A stretch of DNA of 64,000 bases from Roseobacter cerasinus (GCF_009811755.1 NZ_BLIV01000005.1:310001-374000); one strand, 5' to 3'. Numbered from the stretch's first letter, positions 45,573-56,023 are shown. Made by a program: numbers and translations. Notes: generated by a model not told the origin, from the letters alone.

Positions 45573-47651
45573 ATGGCACGACTGTTTCGAAAATCACCCC
45601 CAACCCCGTCTTCGAGCCATGAACACGCGGCTTTTCTCGCCGCGATTGACAACAGTCATGTGCTGGTCTGGTTTGCACCAGACGGCACCATCCTGGACGT
45701 GAATGAAAACTTTTGCCAGCTGTTCGGCTATACGAAGGACGAGGTTGTCGGCAAATCCCGACGCATCCTGCTCGACAAGGATGACCCGGAAGACAAAGAT
45801 GAAGAGGCGGCGATACGTGGGTTGAAATCCCCCGGACCACGCGCTGATGTGGTTGGCCGGGTGACCAAGACGGGTCAGAAACTCTGGCTCTCGGCAACCT
45901 ATCTTCCCATCACGGACGCTGCTGGCAAGGTGGTCAAAATGGTCACCGTAAGCCACGACCTGACCAGCAAGGTAGAACTCGAACGTGCGGAAAAGCAGAA
46001 CCTCCTGCGCCAGATTGAGGCGATATCCGCGACCCACGGCCGCGTTGTCTATGATGTGGATGGCAAGATCCTCGAAGTGAACGACATGGCGCTCGACCTG
46101 CTGGGATATGAGCGGGAAGAGTTTGTGGGAGAGAATTACGCCAAACTTGTTCACCCGGACTACGCAGGCACCGACCGCTATGAGAAATTTCTGGAAGAGG
46201 TCAAGAATGGTGTGGTGCCAGCCGGCAACTTCAAACGGTTCCGAAAGGATGGCACGGGCCTTTGGGTGCAGTCGATCTACTGCCCTGAGCGTGACAAGGA
46301 CGGCAATGTGGTCCGAATGATATCGGTCAAAAGCGATGTGACCGCGATCATGGAAGCCAATGACATGACCAATACGATCACCAAGATCCAGGCGGTGATC
46401 GAGTTTTCGCCTGATGGCACCATCCGCCATGCCAACGATCTGTTCCTCGGTGCCATGGGCTACACGCTTGATGAGATCGTGGGCAAGCATCACAGCATGT
46501 TCATGCCTGACGGCGAGGTTGACACGCCGGAGTACGCAGCCCATTGGCGCATTTTGCAGGAAGGCAAGTTTCATACGGGCGAGTACCGGCGTCGCGCAAA
46601 AGATGGGTCAGATGTGTGGATTGCCGCAAGCTATACGCCCGTGATCGGACCCAATGGCGAGACGGTCAAGGTGGTGAAATACGCCACCGATATTACCCCC
46701 CGGGTACAGGCGATCAAATCGCTGCGCGATGGGCTGGCGCACCTGGCGGAGGGCGACTTGCGCCATGAAATCCTCGGGACGTTCGGGCGCGACTTCGACC
46801 CGCTCAAACAGGACTTCAACACGGCAATCGCGAAGCTGCGCACTAGCCTCGGCGGTGTGGTCGAGGCAAGTCGCGAGATTGACAGTGGCACCAAAGAGAT
46901 CTCGACCGCCTCAGACGACCTCAGCCGACGGACAGAAAGCCAAGCGGCCTCGCTGGAAGAGACGGCCGCAGCCATCGCCGAAATGTCGGCCTCGGTGAAA
47001 TCCACCGCCGACATCGCCAGAAACACCCGCGATGTCGTTGAAAAGACCAAGTCACGGGCCACCGCCAGTTCCGAGGTGATGGCGCAGGCGCGCACAGCGA
47101 TGGATGCGATCTCGTCAAGCTCGGATGAAATTTCGAAAATTACCTCGATGATTGAGGATATCGCATTCCAGACCAACCTCTTGGCACTGAACGCCGGGGT
47201 CGAGGCGGCCCGCGCGGGCGAGGCCGGACGCGGGTTTGCCGTGGTGGCCTCAGAAGTCCGCGCATTGGCGCAACGCTCATCAGAAGCTGCAACACAGATC
47301 GCACATCTGATCGCCACCTCGGCAAATCAGGTCCATGAGGGCGTCGATTTGGTCTCAAAGACCGGCGAGTCGCTGGCAGAGATCGACAGCTTTGTCGCCG
47401 ATCTGACCAAGATGGTGGCGGATATTGCTGCGGCAGCGGCCGAACAATCCGGCGGGTTGGATGAAATCAACGGCTCGGTCAGCGCGCTTGACGACGTCAC
47501 ACAAAGAAATGCCGCCATGTTCGAGGAAACCAATGCGGCCACCCAACTGCTCACCAATGAAGTCGAAAAACTCGGCAAGATCGCCACGTCTTTCAGCATC
47601 GGCACCGAGGGCGAGGATGCAATTGCCTCACCAGACAGGCTTGCGTCGTGA
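45573..47651 (+). CDS. Cytoplasmic methyl-accepting chemotaxis protein with three PAS domains
   Basis: A 692-residue chemoreceptor without transmembrane helices. PAS-like domains lie at about 20-130, 145-255 and 270-385 ([51 protein letters not shown]). A HAMP-like segment ([17 protein letters not shown]) leads into the signalling domain with the hairpin tip [19 protein letters not shown]. It probably senses an internal redox or haem-linked cue. No other che genes are in the window. Confidence 0.93.
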   Translation: MARLFRKSPPTPSSSHEHAAFLAAIDNSHVLVWFAPDGTILDVNENFCQLFGYTKDEVVGKSRRILLDKDDPEDKDEEAAIRGLKSPGPRADVVGRVTKTGQKLWLSATYLPITDAAGKVVKMVTVSHDLTSKVELERAEKQNLLRQIEAISATHGRVVYDVDGKILEVNDMALDLLGYEREEFVGENYAKLVHPDYAGTDRYEKFLEEVKNGVVPAGNFKRFRKDGTGLWVQSIYCPERDKDGNVVRMISVKSDVTAIMEANDMTNTITKIQAVIEFSPDGTIRHANDLFLGAMGYTLDEIVGKHHSMFMPDGEVDTPEYAAHWRILQEGKFHTGEYRRRAKDGSDVWIAASYTPVIGPNGETVKVVKYATDITPRVQAIKSLRDGLAHLAEGDLRHEILGTFGRDFDPLKQDFNTAIAKLRTSLGGVVEASREIDSGTKEISTASDDLSRRTESQAASLEETAAAIAEMSASVKSTADIARNTRDVVEKTKSRATASSEVMAQARTAMDAISSSSDEISKITSMIEDIAFQTNLLALNAGVEAARAGEAGRGFAVVASEVRALAQRSSEAATQIAHLIATSANQVHEGVDLVSKTGESLAEIDSFVADLTKMVADIAAAAAEQSGGLDEINGSVSALDDVTQRNAAMFEETNAATQLLTNEVEKLGKIATSFSIGTEGEDAIASPDRLAS

Positions 47652-47975
47652 TCAACAGAGTGTTGCGACCCAGGACTGGCAGCGTGACGGTCGGCCATGG
47701 TCTGAGAGGCCAAGATCATTGGCTCCCGAGGGCGAGGTCTCTGATGCCCGTTAACAGACCGCGTTGGCAGTTTTGCGCCAAACCTTAGGTATTCCTAGCC
47801 TATCTGGTTTTATGCCGCACGGTTGGCAAAGCCCAAACGTCTCTAGAACACAAGGCGTCTGGAGAATGTAGCCCGAGGCAGGACAATCAGACCGTCCACC
47901 ACTCTCAAGGTACGATCAAAACGTAAGATGCAACGAGAGTTGCGAGCATCCTTCGCGAGAGGCGCCTATCGCTTT
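47652..47975. other. Intergenic stretch, no gene seen
   Basis: It lies between the convergent MCP gene and bphO. No frame has a domain or a good start, and I see no hairpin with a T-run. Confidence 0.5.
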
Positions 47976-48641
47976 CTAAAGCCCGCCGTTCGTGGGTTGG
48001 CCGCCAACTGCCAGAGTAGTGTTGTGCTGAGATGCACCAATACCGGCAGCATTGGCGGCAGATGCCACCGCGTCGATCAGTTCGAAAGTCTGCCGCGCCC
48101 CGGTCGAGATGCAATCAAGTGCACCCTTCTGCTTGCAACTTTGATCCAATTCGACAACCAGCGACTTCCAGTTTTGCGGATCGGGCTTCAGGCCATAGTA
48201 GGCCATGGGCGCCATCGGCAAGGTTTGCTTCAGATGCTGGCGTATCACGGCTCCACCAAATTGAGCACCATGCAGCGTGTAAAGCATGCCCAAGACTTCA
48301 TGATCTGTGCCGAAGTAGAACAAGTCGTCTGACATATCTTGCGATGCCGACGGCGCATCCTGGAGGAGTGCTTTGCATTGACGTCGCAGTGAAAAATCAT
48401 CGAAGGCACCCGACGCAGACCGACAGTTCTCCGCCGCAACAAAGACGTCGCGGAAAACACAGAGAATCCGCCTGTATTCCGGCACCGATAGATCGTCAGC
48501 GAGAAGCCGGCCAATCAGGGGATGATGATGCAGCGCTTCATGCGCTTGGCGCGTTCTCGCAGCGATTTGAAAGCGCGCTGTTTGAGGCGATACAGTAGTA
48601 CCGGCCTTCGGTACCGAACCTGGATCACCCTGGTCAGTCAT
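47976..48641 (-). CDS. bphO: Heme oxygenase (bacteriophytochrome-associated, BphO type)
   Basis: A 221-residue enzyme that opens haem to biliverdin, the chromophore of the phytochrome encoded directly upstream. The proximal histidine is probably in HEALHHHPLIG, and LGMLYTLHGAQFGGAVIRQHL corresponds to the distal helix of bacterial heme oxygenases. ATG overlaps the bphP stop by 8 nt, so translation is coupled and chromophore supply matches apoprotein synthesis. Confidence 0.88.
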   Translation of the reverse strand: MTDQGDPGSVPKAGTTVSPQTARFQIAARTRQAHEALHHHPLIGRLLADDLSVPEYRRILCVFRDVFVAAENCRSASGAFDDFSLRRQCKALLQDAPSASQDMSDDLFYFGTDHEVLGMLYTLHGAQFGGAVIRQHLKQTLPMAPMAYYGLKPDPQNWKSLVVELDQSCKQKGALDCISTGARQTFELIDAVASAANAAGIGASQHNTTLAVGGQPTNGGL

Positions 48642-51189
48642 CTGCGCTCAGCATCATCTCGATGGCGTTCTGCAGTTCCAAATCGGGGATGGGCTTGGTG
48701 AAGCGCGGCACATGTTGCAGGTTGGTCGGCAGCATGGCCTGGTCGCCGTAGCCGGTCACAAAAACGAAGGGGACGCCCAATCCCATCAGACGCATGGCAA
48801 TGGGCTCGCTTGTCTCACCGGTCCCGAGATTGACGTCGAGCACTGCGAAAACCGGGCGTTCCTCTTCGAGGTATGCCATCGCCCGATCCAATCCGCCAAA
48901 GCGATGTACCTCGTCAAACCCGCAATCCTCGAGTTGATCGTTCATCTCTTTTGCGATGACGAAGTTGTCTTCGACCAGAAGGGCTGCCCCTCGAATCTGC
49001 TGGGAGCGCACATAGTCCTTCGAGCTTTCGGCCGTCGGTTTGATGGCCGTATCTCCGGACGCCTGTTGTTGCAATGTCTGGGTCAGAACCCTGTTGGGCA
49101 GAAACAGGCGGCCGATAACCCCAGATGGGTCAAAGATCAGCTCACTTTCACCTTCCAGCTCATAGGGCACGGCCTGTTCGATGAGCGTTGTCCCGAACCC
49201 GCGCTCCTCGGGCTGTTTGACTTCAGGACCACCGGATTCGCGCCAATTGAACCACAGCCCGTGTGGCGTTTTACTTGTGCGGATATCGACGGCCCCACCT
49301 TCACCCGACAAAGCCCCGTATTTTACGGCATTGGTCGCCAGCTCATGGATCACGAGTGAAACGATGGGGGCCACCTCGGCGCGAACGTAAACATCATCTC
49401 CAGACAGGCTGATGCGCGCCTCTTTCTCGAAAGGTTCCAGTTCGACATCGATCAGTCTGTAGAATGACGCAGAAGACAGATCGGAACCTGAGGCAATGTC
49501 ATGGGCCGAGGCAAGCGCCAGAATGCGGGACTCAAGCGCCGCGGAATAGGAACTCAAATCTCCGTATCGACGCTGGGCTTGTTTGGAGACCGATCTGACA
49601 AGGGCGAGAATGTTGCGCACCCGGTGATTCAGCTCATTGATCATGAGCTTTTGCTGACGGTTCATGGTGTTCAACAGGGACCGGCGTTCAGCACTGTTGA
49701 CCAAGGCCAGGATGCGCTTGGCGAAATAGATGTCCTGATCGGTCCAGGGTACACAGCGCCCATTTACCTGCTGAAGATAGGTTTTGAAGGAGCCGCGTGG
49801 GGCAAGGCGTGCTTGACCTGTCGGGGTTTCTTCCACGGTCTTTTCCGGGTTGCCGGCCCAGTTGACCACCTGCTCCGCTTCTCTGCGGAAAACCACCATC
49901 GCGTTGTCTGAGTTCATGGCTGCCGCGACGGCGCCTGCGTTTCCTCGCAAAGAATCCCGCAGGTCAGGGAAACGCTCACCAAGGCTTTCAACGGTGATGA
50001 CGGCCCCGGGGTTCGCCTGGGCTTCCTCAAGCAGGCGCTGGTTCACGATGTCGTCCGGTACATCGCCAAAGCTATTGGTTCGCGAGCCGATCAGCATTGC
50101 GAAACCGGTTGCACTCATCACATCTTTGGCCAAAGGCGCAATCTGCGGCAGCGGCAAGTCAACGTCTTCATCCTTGTCCATCTGCACAAGAAGGTCGTCT
50201 TTGATCCGATCGACGCGTTCTACAAATTGAAGCCGCTCTTCCTGCAGCAAGGTCTGCAATTTGAACAAAAAGATGCCAAGAAAGCGGGCCAGGATATTGC
50301 GGAGCGCTGGCGCGGGGAGACGCGGTTTTCGATGGTGGAAGGAGATCATGCCCCACAGTTTATCGCCAACCGTGATCGACAGTGTCATGGTGGCCCTGAC
50401 ATCCATATTGCGCAGATACTGAATGTGGACAGGCGACACGCCACGACACTCGGCGAGTGTAATGTCCAACGGCGGCAGGTCGGCAGTGGCCGCTTTGATT
50501 GGAGCGGGTTCCTGATCCACATCCTCGATAAAGCGCAAAGGCAATTTCGCCATGATGGCCCGGGCTTGCGCGGGTATGTCCCAGTGAGGAAACTTCAGAC
50601 CGAGGAAGGGCTCCATGACCCGCGGACGGGCCTCGGCGATGACTTCTCCATTGTAGTCCTTGTCGAATCTGTAGACCATGACGCGGTCATACTCAGTCAG
50701 ATGACGCAGGAACTTGGCTGTCACGTCGAACAGCGTCTTCTGGTCGGAGCAGTCTTCGATTTCCTCCATCAAGGTGCTGACCGTCTTGAACGCATCGTCG
50801 CTGCCCAGATCGGGATCATTCGCAGCCTCAATTTGCAGAACAATGTATCCCTGACTTTCGAATGCCGCCAACTCAGCTTCAGCACCGTTCAAGTTGAACC
50901 GGCCCACAGAGCAAAGTTTGATGTTAAATCTTGGCAAGCTAGCCGCGTTCATCACGGCATGAACGATTTCCCTATCGAAAATCGACGCGAGGTCCTGACC
51001 AAGCAATTGAGCTGTAGACACACCTATGAGTGTGGCGCAGTTCTCGCTTGCATACGCGATCTCATGTGTCTTGCGGTCTATCGCCAGCAAACAGCAAAAG
51101 GGCTGAACTGTTCCGGGAATATGCACCGGCTCCGCCGCACATGTCTCAAGCGCGCGATTGAATGCCGTATCAGCTCGCTCTTCTGACAT
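48634..51189 (-). CDS. bphP: Bacteriophytochrome with HWE histidine kinase and receiver domain
   Basis: An 851-residue red/far-red photoreceptor: PAS (about 10-120), GAF (140-310), PHY (320-500), HWE-type kinase (510-725) and response-regulator receiver (735-851). Cys17, just before EPVHIPGTVQ, is the likely biliverdin attachment site. GAF has PHWDIPAQARAIM, and the PHY tongue has PRGSF. The kinase has NELNHRVRNILALV, and the receiver aspartate is in VLDVNLG. No separate output regulator is adjacent; the signal probably leaves through the fused receiver or a distant partner. Confidence 0.95.
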   Translation of the reverse strand: MSEERADTAFNRALETCAAEPVHIPGTVQPFCCLLAIDRKTHEIAYASENCATLIGVSTAQLLGQDLASIFDREIVHAVMNAASLPRFNIKLCSVGRFNLNGAEAELAAFESQGYIVLQIEAANDPDLGSDDAFKTVSTLMEEIEDCSDQKTLFDVTAKFLRHLTEYDRVMVYRFDKDYNGEVIAEARPRVMEPFLGLKFPHWDIPAQARAIMAKLPLRFIEDVDQEPAPIKAATADLPPLDITLAECRGVSPVHIQYLRNMDVRATMTLSITVGDKLWGMISFHHRKPRLPAPALRNILARFLGIFLFKLQTLLQEERLQFVERVDRIKDDLLVQMDKDEDVDLPLPQIAPLAKDVMSATGFAMLIGSRTNSFGDVPDDIVNQRLLEEAQANPGAVITVESLGERFPDLRDSLRGNAGAVAAAMNSDNAMVVFRREAEQVVNWAGNPEKTVEETPTGQARLAPRGSFKTYLQQVNGRCVPWTDQDIYFAKRILALVNSAERRSLLNTMNRQQKLMINELNHRVRNILALVRSVSKQAQRRYGDLSSYSAALESRILALASAHDIASGSDLSSASFYRLIDVELEPFEKEARISLSGDDVYVRAEVAPIVSLVIHELATNAVKYGALSGEGGAVDIRTSKTPHGLWFNWRESGGPEVKQPEERGFGTTLIEQAVPYELEGESELIFDPSGVIGRLFLPNRVLTQTLQQQASGDTAIKPTAESSKDYVRSQQIRGAALLVEDNFVIAKEMNDQLEDCGFDEVHRFGGLDRAMAYLEEERPVFAVLDVNLGTGETSEPIAMRLMGLGVPFVFVTGYGDQAMLPTNLQHVPRFTKPIPDLELQNAIEMMLSADD

Positions 51190-51423
51190 CCGCTCGCCTC
51201 GCTTTTCTCAGAGACCAAATAGTTAGTCTACGCGCAATCCAGTTCAAGTCGGTAATCGTTCGATGATACTTGTTTCCGTGGATAAAAGATTTGATCATCT
51301 TGAGATCGCGTTATAGGCGCGTTCGCCTTCTTACACACGGTATATTTCACCGAAGATGCGGCAACTTCAAGGCTGTGTCAGCTTCGACCCCAACTGCTTA
51401 TTTGAACGCCCCCGTCCGGAGAC
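51190..51423. other. bphP upstream region
   Basis: A 234-nt gap between mtaB (end) and bphP (start), both leftward. It should hold the bphP promoter; I see no distinct motif or hairpin. Confidence 0.45.
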
Positions 51424-52680
51424 CTATGCGATCAACGCGCTGTCCGTCTGACCAGAAATCATTGCATAGGTGATAGTGCCCTCAGCGACCGGTTTGCGTA
51501 AATTGACCGGGCAAAACTGCTCAGTGCGGCCCAAGGTCGGGCTTTCCATCAGAATAGCGTGGGTGCGCCCGACCTGGGATGCCAGGTGGCGCTGCACCTG
51601 CACGGCACCGGCGGCCCGCAGCTGCGCAGCACGATCCTTGATTGCCGCTCCCGCCACAGCAGGCATGCGCGCGGCTGGCGTGCCCGGGCGCGGCGAGTAA
51701 GGAAAGACATGCAGCCAGGTCAGGTCGCACTCCCGGACCAGAGCAAGGGAATTCTTGAACATGGCTTCGGTTTCAGTTGGAAACCCCGCAATGATATCCG
51801 CCCCAAACGTCATATCGGGCCGCAGGTTTCGCGCCTCTTCCGCGAAGCGGATCGCATCATCGCGCAGGTGCCGGCGTTTCATCCGTTTCAGAATAAGATT
51901 GTCCCCGTGTTGGAGAGACAGATGCAGATGTGGCATCAAACGGGGCTCTGTCGCAATCGCCAGCATCAGATTGTCGTCCGCCTCAATGCTGTCGATGGAA
52001 CTGATCCGCAGCCGCGGAAGGTCAGGCGCATGTCTTAAAATACGCATGATCAGATCACCAAGCCGGGGTTGCGCCGGTAAATCATCGCCCCAACTTGTCA
52101 GGTCCACACCGGTCAGAACCACTTCTTTGAAGCCTTTGTCGACGAGCCTTTTGATCTGTTCGACCACCACTCCCGCAGGCACCGACCGGGAATTCCCCCG
52201 ACCGTAAGGAATGATGCAGAAGGTACACCGGTGATCGCAGCCGTTCTGCACTTGTACATAGGCGCGGCTTCGTGTGCCGAACCCATCAATCAGATGTCCG
52301 GCTGTTTCGGTGACCGACATGATGTCGTCCACCTGCACCTTTTCGGTCTCGCCTATAAAATCCGGCGCCAATGCGTGCCATGTCTCGGGGTGCATTTTCT
52401 CGGTGTTGCCGATCACAGCATCGACCTCGGCCATGCGAGAAAAGGTTTCAGGCTCGGTCTGGGCCGCACATCCGGTGACGATCAGGCGCGCATCGGGATG
52501 CGCGCGGCGCAGCCTGCGAATATCTTGTCTGGCTTTTCGAACAGCTTCTGCTGTCACTGCGCAGGTGTTCACTATCACCGCATTCCGCAGGCCCGCCTCC
52601 GCCGCAAGCTCCTTCATGGCCTCGGTCTCATATGCGTTCAGGCGACACCCCAAGGTGGAGAAGACCGGCGTGTCCATCAT
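51424..52680 (-). CDS. mtaB: tRNA t6A37 methylthiotransferase MtaB
   Basis: A 418-residue radical-SAM enzyme that adds a methylthio group to t6A at position 37 of ANN-decoding tRNAs. The N-terminal UPF0004 domain has [18 protein letters not shown] and VTGCAAQ; the SAM cluster motif CDHRCTFC is followed by [11 protein letters not shown]. The C-terminal TRAM-like end is short. Start overlaps the dapF stop by 4 nt (ATGA). Confidence 0.94.
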   Translation of the reverse strand: MMDTPVFSTLGCRLNAYETEAMKELAAEAGLRNAVIVNTCAVTAEAVRKARQDIRRLRRAHPDARLIVTGCAAQTEPETFSRMAEVDAVIGNTEKMHPETWHALAPDFIGETEKVQVDDIMSVTETAGHLIDGFGTRSRAYVQVQNGCDHRCTFCIIPYGRGNSRSVPAGVVVEQIKRLVDKGFKEVVLTGVDLTSWGDDLPAQPRLGDLIMRILRHAPDLPRLRISSIDSIEADDNLMLAIATEPRLMPHLHLSLQHGDNLILKRMKRRHLRDDAIRFAEEARNLRPDMTFGADIIAGFPTETEAMFKNSLALVRECDLTWLHVFPYSPRPGTPAARMPAVAGAAIKDRAAQLRAAGAVQVQRHLASQVGRTHAILMESPTLGRTEQFCPVNLRKPVAEGTITYAMISGQTDSALIA

Positions 52681-53498
52681 AACGAAGCCAGATAGGCTGG
52701 GGTCAGTGTTCCACTAAACACATGGGTGGTAGGGCCGGTCATCCAGACCCCATCGTCGCGCCAGTCGACCCAGAGTGCCCCCCCGTCGAGATCGACCTGA
52801 ACCGAGCGCCCCGTCAATCCGCGCCGGGCAGCCGCAACGGCCACGGCACAGCTCGAAGAGCCCGAGGCCAGCGTGATGCCGACGCCACGCTCCCATACGC
52901 GCATGCGTAAGTGGTTTTCACCAACCACATTGGCGATCTGCACGTTGGTCCGTTCCGGAAACAGCGGGTGGTGTTCCCGGGTGGCCCCAAAGCTTGCCAG
53001 ATCAATGGCATCAATGTCGTCAACGAAGAACGTACAATGCGGATTGCCCATACCGGTGGCCACAGGGTCTCCCGGGATGGGGAGAGATAAGGTATCAACG
53101 TCCTCGGCCAAGGGGATCTCCTGCCAATCGAGCTGGGGTGCGCCCATGTTCACTGCGGTCAGCCCCTCACCCATGTCACGCGCCGTCAGAACACCCCGAT
53201 CCGTTGTCATGTGAAGTTCAGACTGGCCGGTTTCTTGCATGATGTGGCGGGCAATGCAGCGTGTGGCATTTCCACATGCCGCTGATCCAGAACCGTCAGC
53301 GTTGAAGAAGGTCAGATGGATTGTGTCAGATCGATTTGTTATCACGGCGAGTTGATCGAACCCTACCCCGCAGTGCCGGTCACCCAAAGCCCGCGCAAGG
53401 GTGGCAGAAACCTCTACCACGTCCACTCGGGCGTCCAAAATGACGAAGTCATTTCCCAGCCCATGCATCTTCATGAAGGGCAATCCGCTATGGTCCAT
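52677..53498 (-). CDS. dapF: Diaminopimelate epimerase
   Basis: Interconverts LL- and meso-diaminopimelate for lysine and peptidoglycan synthesis. It is 273 aa from the ATG at 53498 (53516 is also possible), with [17 protein letters not shown] and the two catalytic cysteines in [10 protein letters not shown] and [12 protein letters not shown]. It is coupled to mtaB and is the last chromosomal-type gene before tRNA-Lys. Confidence 0.96.
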   Translation of the reverse strand: MDHSGLPFMKMHGLGNDFVILDARVDVVEVSATLARALGDRHCGVGFDQLAVITNRSDTIHLTFFNADGSGSAACGNATRCIARHIMQETGQSELHMTTDRGVLTARDMGEGLTAVNMGAPQLDWQEIPLAEDVDTLSLPIPGDPVATGMGNPHCTFFVDDIDAIDLASFGATREHHPLFPERTNVQIANVVGENHLRMRVWERGVGITLASGSSSCAVAVAAARRGLTGRSVQVDLDGGALWVDWRDDGVWMTGPTTHVFSGTLTPAYLASL

Positions 53499-53613
53499 AC
53501 CGCGCATGGCGGCCATATAGGCTGCTGCGTCAGAACTATCCAGTGGATGTTTGCTAAAACCAGAGTTAAGGGCTTGACCCGCCTCGGTGACCTTTCTAAG
53601 TAGGCCCCCTAGT

Positions 53614-53689
53614 GGGCCGTTAGCTCAGTTGGTAGAGCAACTGACTTTTAATCAGTGGGTCGCAGGTTCGAATCCTGCACGGCTCACCA
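53614..53689 (+). tRNA. tRNA-Lys (anticodon TTT)
   Basis: A 76-nt cloverleaf with encoded CCA. The acceptor GGGCCGT/ACGGCTC (one G-U pair) closes it; the D arm is GCTC-GAGC and the anticodon arm is ACTGA-CTTTTAA-TCAGT. The T arm is GCAGG-TTCGAAT-CCTGC. It marks the boundary between the conserved block and the mosaic region to its right. Confidence 0.98.
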
Positions 53690-53887
53690 CTAAATCGAAT
53701 ATGTTGTAAGATGACACTTAGTTTGTCTCTTTTGACAAGAATTCATCGCTTTTTCAGCTACTTCAGACCGTTGTAGATAGTGCGTCCTGAAACTACGCTG
53801 AAGGGAGCAAGCACTATCGAGTTTCTGTCTGAGATGTCTCCATCAGTCGCGTTGCTCTTTTAGCGGTTGTATGAGTCGGGACAGTGA

Positions 53888-54547
53888 ATGGCGCATTGGT
53901 ACACAGCGGACCCACACTTTGGGCATGAGAATGTGATCGAGTTTTGCGAGCGTCCCTTCGCAAACTCAGAGCAAATGGATCAGGTGCTGCTCACCAATCT
54001 CTGTGATCGTGTGGGTCCTAAGGACGACCTCTGGATCGTTGGTGACTTTGCATTCGGACCTAGAGCAAAAGACCCACATTATCTTGATGAGATTTTCGGA
54101 CAGTTGCCGGGTGCGAGAAGACACTTGGTTGTCGGCAACCATGATCTGCGGCCAACTTTGGATCTACCGTGGGACAGTGTTGGACTGCTGGTGGAGTTGC
54201 GAGACGGATCCATGAACCAGCTGAACACGCTCTGCCACTATCCGATGATCACCTGGAACCACGCAAGAAGAAGCGCTCTTCAACTCTTTGGACATGTCCA
54301 CAACAATTGGCTGGGTTCGCGAAACTCAGTGAATGTCGGTGTGGACGTTTGGGATTTTGCGCCGGTCCATTTTGAAGAGGTTGAGAACAGAAGCAAGACG
54401 CTGGCCCCAAATCCACCGGCCTTGGACACTTCTTCCGCAAGAGCGGTACGCTTTCGCTGCTCGCCGATGGCAACGACACAGCCGACGTTGCCAGCTTCCT
54501 TGTGCCGTCGCCGGCAACCCTCAAGGGCGTGGGTATCTCGTGCCTGA
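53888..54547 (+). CDS. Metallophosphoesterase family protein (copy 1, altered C-terminus)
   Basis: A calcineurin-like phosphoesterase with all metal motifs: YTADPHFGH, VGDFAFG, VVGNHD, LCHYPMITW and LFGHVHNN. The normal domain ends near residue 178 (WDFAPVHFEEVENRSKTL). The remaining about 40 residues are read out of frame through a TniB-like scrap, so the true C-terminus has been replaced. It should still fold. A second, truncated copy lies 2 kb downstream. Substrate unknown. Confidence 0.82.
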   Translation: MAHWYTADPHFGHENVIEFCERPFANSEQMDQVLLTNLCDRVGPKDDLWIVGDFAFGPRAKDPHYLDEIFGQLPGARRHLVVGNHDLRPTLDLPWDSVGLLVELRDGSMNQLNTLCHYPMITWNHARRSALQLFGHVHNNWLGSRNSVNVGVDVWDFAPVHFEEVENRSKTLAPNPPALDTSSARAVRFRCSPMATTQPTLPASLCRRRQPSRAWVSRA

Positions 54548-54693
54548 GTGGCCTAGGATATCCGCTGATGCGTGACAGAACAGCTGGGATTATCTGGCAA
54601 CTTGTTCAAGGCCATCTGCGCGAACTGAAAGTTATGTTTCTCCATTTGGACGAAGCGCAAGATCTCATGGGCTCGCAAAGCAAGCCAGAGATG
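54413..54693 (+). pseudogene. TniB-like transposition ATPase fragment 1
   Basis: A frame different from the phosphoesterase reads LADGNDTADVASFLVPSPAT, KGVGISCLSGLGYPLMRDRTAGIIWQL and LKVMFLHLDEAQDLMGSQSK, which fits the Walker B region (LDEAQD) of TniB/AAA transposition helpers. The Walker A end and the C-terminal part are missing. Its last 80 bp (54614-54693) recur at 60744-60823. Confidence 0.65.
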
Positions 54694-54885
54694 CGGATCG
54701 TTATCGAACCCAGGGTAACTCAAATAGGATACTTTAGGTTCGTCGCGATGCAATTTGATGATGTTGGCTCCCTCAACCCGCCCGAGATAGCCGCGTGCAC
54801 AACCTTCGTATAAGCGCAGCACGGGCGAGAGCATCTCCACCAGATGAAAGCCTTCTTCACCGGTGGGCAAGGAGGCTGGCGTGCG
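54694..54885 (-). pseudogene. Probable DNA phosphorothioation-associated methyltransferase fragment
   Basis: On the minus strand a short coherent segment reads LSPVLRLYEGCARGYLG, RVEGANIIKLHRDEPKVSYL and SYPGFDNDPH, resembling the N-terminal part of methyltransferase-like proteins linked to Dnd systems. It is cut at both ends by unrelated sequence. Recognition is from memory of the family pattern and is moderately certain. Confidence 0.4.
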
Positions 54886-54899
54886 GCAGCGAGTCTGGT

Positions 54900-55394
54900 T
54901 CTCGAATTCAGTACATTCGCGCTTCAACAGCCGCACATCTTGAAGCCGTCCTGAGACAGTTGTGGCGGGAGGCATGGCACTTTGCAGTTGTCGACACACC
55001 TGCTCACCCAACCGCGTCGGTATTTGAAGCAGCAGGTCAATCATCAATATTGCTTGTTCCAGCACGGGATGCTGCTGACGCAAGCGTGGTCAGCCAGACG
55101 CTTCCAGAGGAATTCTTGGATGGTTACCACCCGTTGCGATGCGTCGCAGCGGGCTCAAGTAACCCGAGTTTGGTTCGCCAGGCGTTTGCGCCGCTGCCTG
55201 TGCTGGAAACGGAAATACCCTACCAACCCGGACTCTGCGATTCAGTGGTATCATCGAGTATTGCCGAAATTGCGCCATCATCAAACGAGAAATGGAATGC
55301 AGGTTGTTTGAGCCTAGCCCATGAAATTGCTGAGCTTGTAGAGCGTCCGGATGAATGTCTGGCCCAGCCCAATGTCGGGCTGATAGCGACATGA
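54900..55394 (+). pseudogene. ParA-like ATPase C-terminal fragment
   Basis: The forward frame reads LEAVLRQLWREAWHFAVVDTPAH, then AAGQSSILLVPARDAADASVV, the pattern of the Walker B strand and following switch in ParA/VirC1-like partition ATPases. The N-terminal half with the deviant Walker A is missing; before about 54900 the frame runs through the methyltransferase scrap. The stop overlaps the next gene by 4 nt (ATGA), suggesting an old operon. Confidence 0.6.
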
Positions 55395-55954
55395 AGGGCA
55401 ATGATAGTCAATTATTAGTTGTTCGCGGCACGGTCACGACCGCGCGGGAACAGATGCACTCCATCCGCGTGGATCGACAGAGCGGTTACGGGCGGATCAA
55501 TTCGACGCCGGAGCTGTGGATACGAGACGTGGATGGAAAGGAGCACCGATATCAGGGCGTCCTGTTCACCGTTGCGCAACCGGGGCATGAGGTGGCGGTG
55601 ATATCGCGGCCGGGCTCCGGGAAACCTCTCGCCTTTGCCAATTTTACAAACGGCGTGGTTCACGATGGTGACGAGCTGACGGTCAGCACATCCACGGGCT
55701 CGACCCTGATTAGCACGCTTGGGTTCAGCGTCTTGCTAGCCCTGCCCGGTGCGTTGGTATGGGGAGCGCTGCTCAACACCATCGGCCTTGGTGACCACGC
55801 CTTTTCCGGCGTTGGATCCCAGATCTACGCACTGGTGCTGATCGCCAGCGTCTATGCTGGGTTGAGGGTTTGGTCTAAAGGCTATCGCGAGCGCTCGGGC
55901 GCGTTGCGGGAAGAGATCGACCGCCTGTTGATGCGCGCGGCAGAGACCGAGTGA
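55391..55954 (+). CDS. Membrane protein of unknown function downstream of ParA fragment
   Basis: A 187-residue protein that I do not recognise. The first 115 residues look beta-rich (VVRGTVTTAREQMHSIRVDR; VDGKEHRYQGVLFTVAQPG), and two hydrophobic segments lie at about 112-132 and 145-165 (LISTLGFSVLLALPGALVWGALL; IYALVLIASVYAGLRVW), followed by a charged tail. ATG overlaps the ParA-fragment stop. Intact, but its partner gene is broken. Confidence 0.7.
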   Translation: MKGNDSQLLVVRGTVTTAREQMHSIRVDRQSGYGRINSTPELWIRDVDGKEHRYQGVLFTVAQPGHEVAVISRPGSGKPLAFANFTNGVVHDGDELTVSTSTGSTLISTLGFSVLLALPGALVWGALLNTIGLGDHAFSGVGSQIYALVLIASVYAGLRVWSKGYRERSGALREEIDRLLMRAAETE

Positions 55955-56023
55955 GAGGACACATGGACAGGGAACAAGACTGACGCGGCAATCCTGCAGG
56001 CGTGCTTTAATGTAAGCAAGACA

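Noticed and set aside
47905-48114. 69-codon minus-strand frame downstream of bphO
   Set aside because: Overlaps the bphO end in another frame and shows no protein-like pattern.
53614-53689. Direct repeat of the tRNA-Lys 3' end marking an att site
   Set aside because: I found no second copy of the T-arm/acceptor sequence in the window.
54553-55083. 176-codon minus-strand frame as one intact protein
   Set aside because: Only the middle looks like a protein family; the ends are antisense to the TniB and ParA fragments, so it is a chimera of scraps.
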